This document shows positions 46,001 through 58,000 of a DNA stretch of 64,000 nt, piece after piece. The translations under genes and the position numbers were made by a program. The notes below the pieces were generated by a model that was given only the letters and a program-made list of their open reading frames with translations, was not told the origin of the DNA and made no database searches. Source of the DNA: Trachythela sp. YZ-2020 (taxonomy: Eukaryota; Cnidaria; Anthozoa; Malacalcyonacea; Clavulariidae). Where the stretch lies: the NCBI GenBank assembly GCA_016169945.1, contig JADLSH010000162.1:806001-870000 (forward strand), read 5' to 3'. Every line of letters begins with the position of its first letter. Position 1 is the stretch's first letter.

Positions 46001-49000
46001 GCCAAAGGAAACGAGAAAAAGTTCAAGAGAGCGGAGTTCAGATAACTGAATCAGTGTCAAGTTACAAAAAGATAATTATTAAATTAAATTAACGTGGTTG
46101 ATCCAATGACCCGTTGCCACGACTGCTATTTGTGAACTATACAATAAACACTGTCGATGCAGTTTATTTAACAATTGTGCTGTGAGTATCTTAAACTGAA
46201 AGACCGCAGCCATCATATATTATAGTCTGTTTTACGCGCATGTTTACGCTGCAAATCAAATACGTGCGTGTATTCCCTGATGAAAACAACGAACTGAAGT
46301 CAGTAAAGTTTGAGTTAACTGGGTAAATTCGATCAAGGGAAGTAAAATTAGTTCGAGATCGCCGACTTCAAGATAACCGAGTAGAAATGATTGAAATACA
46401 GTAAAGGCAAATCCACGGGAAATGGGTTTAAAGGCTGATTTCCATTCAGTGCAAAATGTCGCGCGATCGACTTTTGCGATCGTTTTCTTTTGAATTATGA
46501 GCCCTCGACTGGAACGGATCCGGTCGAGGGCTCATAATTCAAAGGAAAACGATCGCAAAAGGTCGATCGCGCGACATTTTGCACTGAATGGAAATCAGCC
46601 TTAAGTTCAAGATAGCATGAATTTCAAGATAAGAGAGTTCGACATATTGCCTATCGGGGTTCTACCGTATTCAGTGATAACCAAATGATTAAGTATCCGA
46701 AATGAGCGCATTGTGGCTTAATGGTTAACAAGAGACGTGGGCAGATAATCTGGGTAACCCATTGACACAATACGCTTTCCTCTTCACGTTCATATAGGAG
46801 GGGTGCATTGGGGTGCATTGCAGATTTGTGATTAATGAGTGCAAGTTTTTTTGCGGTTGAATCTAATTCATGACTCGTCAAGAAGGGAGTTATCTTTTGC
46901 AGTTGCCCTCCTTTCATCCTTCCTTCCTTCCGTCCTCGTGTAAAGATCAAGTTACTTACGAAATAGGTCCAAGTGCCTTGTATTGCCGTCGTATAACGTT
47001 CGTGGCTTTTTCCACTGCTTCGCTGTTTTTGCTTTTACTTGAACGACAGCGAATGAAGTTGATTAAATCCCACAATCTGCGATAAAGAAAATGTGTGTTA
47101 GTCATAGGATGAAGACAAGAATAAATTATTATGCGGTGTCCAGTATAAATAAAGTTAGTTTAGTTTAGGTTTCCTCCTGTAGTAACACTGGATCAATAAG
47201 AGATGACTCTTACTGGACCTCTAGGGAGAACAGTTTAGAACTGATAGAGCTATCCAGTATAAATAAAGTTAGTTTAGGTTAGGTTTCCTCCTGTAGTAAC
47301 TAGTAACACTGGATCAATAACAGATGACCCTTACTGGACCTCCAGGGAGAACAGTTTAGAAATGATAGAGCTATCCAGTATAAATAAAGTTAGTTTAGTT
47401 TAGGTTTCCTCCTGTAGTAACACTGGATTAATAAGAGAGGACTCTTACTGGATCTCTAGGAAGAACAGTTTAGAACTGATAGAGCTATCCAGTATAAATA
47501 AAGTTAGTTTAGTTTAGTTTAGGTTTCCTCCTGTAGTCACACTGAATAACAATGGATGATCCTTATTGAACCTCTAGAGAGAACATTCTAGAGCTATCCA
47601 GTATAAAAACAGTTATGAAATGTTTTCATAAGCTAGAAAAATAAAAAATGAAATTTCCGATATTTCGAGAGAAGCCCCTTAAGGTACTTACAAAGTTCAA
47701 ACTAACTCACGCAAGGTCTTGACGAGAATTACCCCACCAAGCGCTACGATTCAATCAATGACGGATGGAAATGGCCAAAAGCCAAAGACGTAAATTATTA
47801 TATTCATTTATCTCTCTTATCCAAAAAGTGTGGGTGCGCCACCATTAACCCCCTGGGGTTGACTCCCTTCTATCCAACAGCTTTATTTTTGAATAGTGCT
47901 ATTGGAGAATACTGCTCAGTCCTATTAGCTTTGACAACCAGGCGCGCCAGAACTATCAGTCAGTGAGCGGGGCAGTTGCTCACGGGGACCCAGCAAGGGC
48001 AAGCTCTATATATAGTGCCCTACATAATATGAAGATACATGGATTATTCGAAGCAATAAAGATGAGGTTAAATGCGAATTTTAAGCACAGCTTATATTGC
48101 ACTGGTTGTCGCAAGTATCTTCGTACAACATACACTTACCTCGTTTCCAAATACATCCACTGTATCCAAACCCAGGCTACAAACAGCAGTATAAGCATTT
48201 CTGGGAAAGCATAGATAAACCAATCAGCGAATCCAATTCCACCACTTCCAGGAAATAATCTGTAATAACAAGTAAAACATTAGGAAGCTCTATCAGTTGT
48301 AAACTGTTCTCCCTAGAGGTCCAGTAATAGTCATCTCTTATTGATCAAGTGTTACTACAGGAGGAAACCTAAACTAAACTAACTTTATTTATACTGGATA
48401 TCTCTATCAGTTCTAAACTGTTCTCCCTAGAGGTCCAGTAAGAGTCATCTCTTATTGATCCAGTGTTACTACAGGAGAAAACCTAAACTAAACTAACTTT
48501 ATTTATACTGGATATCTCTATCAGTTCTAAACTGTTCTCCCTAGAGGTCCAGTAAGGGTCATCTCTTATTGATCCAGTGTTACTACAGGAGGAAACCTAA
48601 ACTAAACTAACTTTATTTATACTGGATAGCTCTATAAGTTCTAAACTGTTCTCCCTAGAGGTCCAGTAAGGTCCATAAAAGATTTACAATTATTATTAAC
48701 TCATTAAGCCGCAATGCGCGCTACTTTATTATCTTACTCTGTCTAACGCCAGACCATTTTACTTGTCAAGTCGAAAGCATTGAACATTAATGATTATTCT
48801 GTTCTTGTCTCTTGTTAACCACATAAGCTACAATACACACTCTTGTTAACGCCAGATGATTTTACGTAATATATCAATGGGAAAGTGTTGGGAGTTAATA
48901 TGTTAATAATTATATAACCAGCCTCTCATACTTACTCTTCTGATTGGCCACTTAATATTAGATTCGGTCCAGTCCCGGTGACCGTGCCAGTACCACCAAT

Positions 49001-52000
49001 ATTAGCAGCGTAAGCTATACTTAGGAAGGTTCCCTTACAAAGTCTGGTATGTTGGTCCAATTGTCCATCCTGTAAGAAAAGTATAAATGAATGCCATAAA
49101 CTTGAAAATAATTATGCTTTACCAATAGACGTTTCCAAAGAAAGCTTCACAAGCTAGTTTCAGACCTTTTTTCGCGCCATTTTCGTAAGTACATATTCCG
49201 AATTATGTTAAATATGGTTGAAAAAGCCGTCGAAATATCAAGAGCAATGCATTGTTGAAAGTTTTTATTAACATTATATATAGACTTTTTGCTATGGTTT
49301 TTCGCTTAGATTATTTTAATGTCCGAAATATGTGCTCGGGCAGACTTTGTTTTGTTTTGACATCGACGAAATTGAGATATTCTTTTAGAATATAGATTTA
49401 ATTCAGAAGTGAATGGCGCTTGCTCATGACGATTTCTCACGAATATATTGGAGAACTGGTCCCTTTATTAGACTCAGTACAAGCACAAAATATAATACAG
49501 CGTACGCTATTTCGATGTAAAAATGTCTTTTCTTTAGTTATATTATGAAATATTGTTTGCTTTGCTTCTATACAGTTATGTGGTAGTTTGGAAAAACTCG
49601 AAATTTCTCGTTCTCCCAAACTCCCATGCGTGTTTCTATAACTGTATATTGAAGCACGGAAAATGTTTTCGATTTCTTAGGTAAAAGAGAAACGGCAAGC
49701 TAATGTTAAACTGACAAATACGTAACAAAACAAACTGTACAAAGTTCAAAATAGCCTACCTTCTTGATTTCGACCCTAAAAGAAAAATAGAAGACAGTCA
49801 AGTATAAGAGATCCTTAATCCCTTATTGAAGCTCTGAGGAGAACAGTTTAAAACTGACAAAATATACCCAGGTTTCTTTATGTAGTAACACTGGACCAAT
49901 AAGGCCAGGGTGAGTCGTGAAGGTTATCCATTAGCTGGCAATGCGCCCGGATTGGTTAACCCATTAGCTGGCAATGCGCCCTACTTTATAGTATTTTACT
50001 CTGTCTAACGCGAGACGATTTTACTCGTCAGTAGTAGGGTACTCCCAGTTAATGGGTTAACAAAACTATCTGCCAGTGTCTCTTGTTAACCCATTAGCTT
50101 GCAATGCGTCCAGATGCGCCCTACCGTAGTATTTTACTCTGTTTAACGGCAGACGATTTTACTTGTCAGTGGTAGGGTACTGCCAGTTAATGGTTATACA
50201 TAATGACCAATTTAAATTGATTGTCTCAGATGCATTCTATTTTAACCAATATTATTGGGTCAAAACAGCCAAATTTGAACCAAATATATGTTTCTCAACT
50301 GCCAGATGCATTTAAAAAGGTAGCTTACCGTATAAATTAGAAAATACATCTAAAACAAACCAATTTTGAGAAGTACGCCAAAATATTTTAGCGTTTGAAC
50401 GCTTTTCATCGCAAATACGCGACCTAGAAAAATATCTTCTACATTTTTTACCTTACAATTCCTTCATCGGACTTTTCTATATCTATACTCTCCATCGAGT
50501 CCATTTTTTCTACAGAATTTTCCTCTTTAATATGATTGGCTGCAATATTTTCTTCTTTAATATGATTGGCTGCAATATTTTCTTTATTATGATTGGCCGC
50601 CTTGTGCATCGCAAAATCAGTGCCGTTGTTAACGACGCCATTTTTGTCTACATTTTGTGTGCCCTCTCGCAGTTCTTGCAAGACTGCTTGAGCAATTGGA
50701 AACATCATTGCCGTTGTTGCTGTGTTACTGAGCCACATCGATAGAAAGGCTGTCACAGACATGAAGCCGAATAGCAATCTAAATGGGTGTTAAATATAAT
50801 GGTATTTTAGTAGTGGTGTTTGTTGCAAAGTGGTTAGAACGTGTTGCCTAAATAGACTTTGTTTATTTTTACCTCAATTATTTTTACCCTGAATGGGGGC
50901 AGCCTCAATTCTAAAAATATGTGCTAGGGGGCTACTTGAAGTGTTTTGATGAGACCATACAACAAAACATTGACCATGTAGTATAAATCAATAGATGTAA
51001 TAGAAATGACTTCATACAAGTTTTACAATAACATTAAAAATTTCACACTGTTCACAATTCATGTGGATGTGACATCAGTACATCACATGTTCCTGTTTTA
51101 AGCTATTTTAGCACTAAAGTTTAGGATACAGGAAGAGCACCTTAGAAAGCAACAAGTTCAATACTAGGAATATCAATCTGCAATATTCCCAACAAAATTG
51201 TATATGCCAGTAACCTACAAGCTGGTCATTTAACCCCAGGGGGTTTCCCCTCAAGTAAAATCATCCAGCTTTAATATATAGCTTACAATAATATGGCGTT
51301 ATAAAACAGAATAAACTAATAAAAGGACTGCTTTTGGCTTGGTGGGTTAAGAAGAGACATAACTGCTGGTTATCCCTGAGGGGTGGCTATTTGACAAGTA
51401 AAATTGTCTTGTGTTATAATATAGAGTAAAATTGTCTAGCATGATATGGGGGGGGGGGGGTCTGAAATGCAGTTCAGCACTTATAATAAAAGAACATTGT
51501 TATCAGAACGGTGGTAATAGACATGTTGGTAGTGGTATAGACATGTTGGTAGTGGTACTGGTACTGGTACTGGTACTGGTACTGGTACTGGTACTGGTAC
51601 TGGTACTGGTACTGGTACTGGTACTGGTACTGGTAGTAATATTTAATCGGGAAAACTTGAATTAAGGACCTGAATTAATTAACTTAACTACCTTTAGATT
51701 AATACAATAAAAAATACCAACACAAGTTCACTATTAACCGCAATACAAATTATAAAATTATTCTAGTAAAAGTCTATAGAGATTACGTCTAAGAATTGAA
51801 ATGTTTGATGAGTGCCTAATATCAGCGGTTAAAGACTTCCAGTCTTTGATCGCATGATAACACATTCTATATTTCCCCCAATTTCGTACAACGCGAGGCA
51901 ACCTTACAGTAGGTTATCTTAATTATTCCGTAGATTGTAATTCTATGTTTCACCTTCTGATGATCCATTCGAGTTCCATCGAATGATCTATATAACCATT

Positions 52001-55000
52001 GACGCATTTATATACCAGGGGGCGCAAAAACAATTACGACTGTTTGATTTAGTATAACTTAAAAACTAAAAGAGGTATTACACTTAAACAACTATTTTGC
52101 ATTCAGCGATGTCTAACTTAAATTTTGATATATGCCATGTGCATTTTCATGCAATATTGACCGAGATAGCTGCGTTTAAACGTGAGTAAACATTTTTGGA
52201 AGTATCGAGAATTAGCTAAATATAGGCCTATTAAATAATTTGATGACCATTAGCATTTTACGTAAGTATTCGTTTCAATGAAGTGAAGTTGAAGTTAGAA
52301 AGCCAAATGTTAGAATAAAAGAGCATATCTATTCAAGAAACATTTCTAACTTCAACTTCACTTCATTTAAATAATACTTACGATAAAATGGCAACGGTTA
52401 TCAAATTAGTTTAATACGCCATTTTTAGCTAATTCTCGACAGTTCCAAAAATGTTTATTCAAGTTTAAAAGCAGCTATCTCAGTCAATATTGCTGCCGGT
52501 TAGTTGCATGAAGTTGTACGTTTTTAATACGTGTGTATAAGAGGAGTACTTGCTGGGTTTTACAAACACATTACTGGGCTGGTCTCGAACATCAAGCTCT
52601 CTCTGCCACTTGGTAAGCAATAACACTAACATAGACTATTATAGTAACCAGTATGCATACCTCCTAGGTTGCACGCCAACTTTGAGCAACACAAACAGAG
52701 CAATCCTTTTATGTAGATTCCAGTACTCCACGGCTACTGCCACCAGCAAACCACCCATAAATAGAATATTTGTATCACTAAAATACGGTGGGCTGATAGC
52801 CTTTGCCTCGACCACGCCCAAAAGTGGGAAAAGAATCAAAGGTAACAAAGATGTTACAGCCAACGGGCATACTTCTGTGACCCAATAGACAGCCATGATT
52901 AAGATTGCGTATGCACATCGTCCTTTCTGTAAAAGAAACGTTATGATAAGCTAAACTAATTAAGAATATTTGTTTTTGCTTGCTACAGTCATGGAAATTA
53001 TTCGTAGATTTTTTAAAATTTCCAAAATCACCCCCTCCCCCACAATGTTGATTTGCACGAAAATAGTCATGCAAAAAAATCAATGGTTTTAGCAACATCT
53101 TGCTTGGGGGTGAGGTGTCACTATTTTTAACTATCATGGACGTGTATTTATAATAATAAAAAGAATGGCTTCACAAAATAGTAAGACGCGATGCGTTTCA
53201 TAAAAAGTCCACGGATATTATTTCCATGTTTTGAATATAAACTAAACTAGCTGAACAACGGGATAGCTCTATCAGTTTTAAACAATTCTTCCTATTAGAT
53301 AGTCAGTTCTAATCGGTTCTCTCTAGAGATCCAGTAAAGGTCATCTTTTACTGATCCAGTGTTACTACAGGAGAAAACCTAAACTAAACTAACTTTATTT
53401 ATACTGGATAGCTCTATCAGTTCTAAACTGTTCTCCCTAGAGGTCCAGTAAGGATCATCTCTTATTGATCCAGTGTCACTGCAGGAGGAAACCTAAACTA
53501 AACTAACTTTATTTATACTGGATAGCTCTATCAGTTCTAAACTGTTCTCCCTAGAGGTCCAGTAAGTGTCATCTCTTATTGATCCAGTGTCACTGCAGGA
53601 GGAAACCTAAACTAAACTAACTTTATTAACTTTATTTATACTGGATAGCTCTATCAGTTCTAAACTGTTCTTCCTAGAGGTCCAGTAAAGGTCATCTCTT
53701 ATTGATCCAGTGTTACTACAGGAGGAAACCTAAACTAAACTAACTTTATTTATACTGGATAGCTCTATCAGTTCTAAACTGTTCTTCCTAGAAGTCCAGT
53801 AAAGGTCATCTCTTATTGATCCAGTGTCACTACAGGAGGAAACCTAAACTAAACTAACTTTATTTATACTGGATAGCTCTATCAGTTCTAAACTGTTCTT
53901 CCTAGAAGTCCAGTAAAGGTCATCTCTTATTGATCCAGTGTCACTACAGGAGGAAACCTAAACTAAACTAACTTTATTTATACTGGATAGCTCTATCAGT
54001 TCTAAACTGTTCTCCCTAGAAGTCCAGTAAAGGTCATCCCTTATTTGACCAGTGTTCCTAAACTAACTATATTTATACTGGATAGCTCTATCAGTTCTAA
54101 ACTGTTCTCCCTAGAGATCTAAAACAGCCCCTCTAAACAACTCATTAACATGAAGACGATTCATGACAATTGAGACGAGTTGAATGATTTGTTACATTCC
54201 TTCTTTTGATAAAGATTTCCGAAGATATTTGGCTCTAAATACATGGCCGGGAGAAAAGACTCTGGGTCTGAATAAGGTTCGTGACATCAAATATGGAGCG
54301 GAAGTGATTGCGTGCGCTAGCTAGTGTAAATTTACAATTGCTTGGTCAAACAAGGGCAAAATGCCTTTGCGTTGTGTTGTATTCGGATGTTCTTGCACTC
54401 TTCTGTAAACACTGTAGCACAGGATAGAATGTCAAGACTGCGAATAACGTCCGTTTCCGATCTGACGTCACCAGCTTTATTCCACTCTGATTACGCTCTG
54501 ATTTTTCCGCGTTTTAGAGCAAAATATCTTGGAAAATGTTTATCGGATGAAGAAAAGTGATAAATCACGAAGCATGTTCAAAGAAAAGAAAAATTCTAAC
54601 TAGATATACGGCAATAAAAGCTGTTATTGCGAGTGGTTTTCGTTGTTTTTTGAGGCAAATATCATGAGAGGATCAATTTAAGAGGTTGTCAGAACCTTAA
54701 GTAGTCCGGCGTTTGGATAGGACAAAATCTAGCCTACTTGCATCACGACCAAAAACAAAACTGACGAAGTAAAATGTTCGAATCCTATTAAATGCATCCA
54801 AATGACGCGTTCTGCGTCGGGATAAAATTGCAGTTGAATCATAACATGTAGCTGAGACTGGAAGAATTAAAATATGCATATCAAAGTATTCAACTGTTCA
54901 ATCATCATTTGAATATGCAAAAAGTTACTGGAGAATTAGAAAATATATTCCACACAGAAGACGAAGTATGCTTGTACAAAAATTATTTAATGGGCAAATT

Positions 55001-58000
55001 ATGGTCAAATTGAACAGTTGAATACTTTGATATGCATGTATTAATTCTTCCAGTCTCAGCTACATGTTATGATTCAACTGTAATTTTATCTCGACGCATA
55101 ACGTGTCGCCGGGCTAACAAGAACTGAATGCGCAACTGAAGTGTCTTACTCGCGTATGAAAGTTTTTGTACAGGGTGTATCAAGGTAATCCAACTTTGAC
55201 TGGTTGCTGTGCGTCAAATACTGGGTTAAATGATCTAATTTTTACATAGAACGAAAGAACAACTCCTTAGGTTTCCACTGATGCTTTTCATGTTTCATTA
55301 CGGACAAAAGTAACCGAGTACTCGTCTATTTAAAATTGTTGGTCGATAATGCTTTCTTCCCTCGATGGGAATAACCAGCGCAAATCGTTCTATGTAAAAA
55401 TTAAATCGTTTAACCCAGTATTTGACGCACAGCAACCAGTCAAAGCTGGATTACCTTTTTTTTGCGGATACACCCTGTATATTTTTATGCTCACCAACAG
55501 AGTCATATTCTACCTTAAACTCATGGCTTCTATTCTTCCAAATCTTCTAGAGAGCATTTTGAAACAGTATTGTACTATAACAAACCCGTATAATGCAACG
55601 GACACTTCGCGCTCATGCTCATGCTCAGCAGACAGATGAAGAAAATCAGAATACTTGACTTAAGCGGCGGTAATGTAATCACTGAGTGCTCTATAGTTAT
55701 GGCGAATTCAAACGCTTCGTTCTCCCACACCTTTAAGGTGTTTCAATTCGCCATGATAAACCCCTTTTTGTGCATGATATACAACGTAAAATATTGTGCA
55801 ATGGGTGCTTGATTTGAATTTGAAATAATTTAAACTCACGAGTTCGTGTTTGTTTGTATAAATGGGATGCGATTTGACAATTCTTTTCCTCAAATCTATA
55901 GACGTTTTTCCTCAATGTCACAAGTCGTCTGAGTTATATTGGGGCAAATTAAGTATTTTTTTTGCTTAAATGCTTCCCTTTTTTCTAAAAACTGATTGAA
56001 TTTCTTCCCTATTTGTCATTTCAACATGTTTATATTTCGTGTTTTGTGCCAAAATCGGCGAAACAAAGCCTTGAAAGAGTGAAGGCAAATCCCCCACGTA
56101 CAATGTTCAATAGACTTCTTGGTGGGGTTTGCAGTAAGCGTTTCGGCGCAGCAGGTGATGGTTATTTAAACTTCAGAAATGTCGACATTTATAGGAGCGA
56201 GGAAATTGAACCACATGTCCACATCTCTCATTTCTATTCTATTTGCCGCCAAATATATCCAAGACTAGTAAACATAGCACTTGCGTCGCACGCGTGGACA
56301 AATATACCGCCGTCTGTCTTAATTCTGTTCAAGTTCATGTATTACGACATTGAAGGTCAATGTTGCACCTTCCGGTTTAAAGCCTCGTACAGACGAGCAA
56401 GTTTTCCTTGACAAGTTCCTCGACGAGTTTATTTGTTCGTGTGTGCGGCAAACAAGTTTTTTCGATCAATTTTTCCATGACAAGCTTACGAGCCCTCATA
56501 TTAACGACACAAATGAGTACTTCGTGCTTAAACTGGCAATGGCCACTCGACTAGATCGAAGATGAGTGTCCAGTGGCGTACTGCGCATTTCCTTGTCACG
56601 TTTTCCAAACAGACAGCCGAATAGCTTGTTTTCAAGACAAATTACCGCAGAAAATGCTACGAACCCTCGTACGAAATACCAATACAATAGTTTATACAAT
56701 TATAAGACATTTCAAATCGCTAACCTTGTTCAAACAGCTTGTTTACGGAACACGCAATTAAATTCTCAAGTGTCGAACATATATCGCCTTCCTTCCTGCG
56801 CGCATTCGTTCGTAGCCAAAGCACGGTGCAATGTTTAACATTTCACGCCACGTTACACAGGGAAGTTTTTGCTGCACTTGCAATACAATTTCTGCGCAGA
56901 GCCATGTAGTACATATTGTATAGAAATGTACGCACATAGTGTCATAGCCCGCGTTTCACTCCACCGATATTATCATTATCATTCACTTTTTGTTGCCGTC
57001 AATGTTGACAGGGTGGGTTGGGTTTAATCCCTAACTGGCCCTTCTGGCCTTCCACCGTAGCTGTGCTCCGTGAATAACCGTGATGGCGAGCAAAAGGTGG
57101 CTGCAAGTATGCGCCTAGAAAGCCTTCGACTTGGTCACGTTGAGCTGTGTCCTTCGCAATTCAGCTTAGCTCTCAGCTGCAAGTAAGGATAATAAGCACA
57201 CCCCACTTATTACCTTATTACCTTGTTCAAAAGCTAGTCATGCCAGCTTTCGAACAAGGAGTATTGTTCGTGTGTACGGCCGACAAGGAAAACTTGACAA
57301 GGAAATGCGCAGTACGACACTGCACACTTATTTTCGATCTAGTTGAGCGACCATTGCCGCTATAAACATGAAGCATTCACTTATGTCGTTAATACACTGG
57401 CTCGTAAAACTTTAGACTTGCTACAAGTCGACTCCATTAAAGCTCAGACGCGCAGTTAAGCCCAATTCAACGAAAGCGCGAGTCGGAAATTGGGATTAAC
57501 CCAGTAAAGTAAACTCAGTCCGTATTAACCCAGTCATTATGCGAGTCGACTTGTAGCAAGTCTAGTAAAACTTGTCAAGGAAAAATTGATCGAAAAAAAC
57601 TTACACGGACACACGTACACACGAACAAGTAAACTCGACAAGGAACTTGCTCGTCTGTTCTACGGGGCTTTAATCCCTTGACCTCGTAAACAATTTCCTC
57701 ATTCTTTACTGCCTCGTTCTTCAACACCACTTGTTAAATATGATTGATGCCTGTTGTGGTTTTCGTCTTTTCTCGTTTAATTGTCAACGTTTTTGCGGTT
57801 TTGACTTTTGATCTGTGGTTTTGACTTTGCACACGAACGCTCTTGGCTAAAGTATTAAACGACTTCGCGAGGCCGTTTGATCGGCCACGCTTTCTCGTAT
57901 GCGCATGGTTCAGCATGAATATTATGGTTAGGCTAAGGTATATTTTTGCACGTAGTAAGATCATGTTTCAGCTTTCCAAAACAGGCCTGTACATGAATAT

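Noticed and set aside
51432..51665. Hydrophobic open frame with a long Val-Leu run
   Set aside because: The run is the translated GGTACT microsatellite.
56013..56411. 132-codon plus-strand open frame as a gene
   Set aside because: Not recognisable, overlaps the start of a long inverted-repeat element and has no supporting splice or promoter context.
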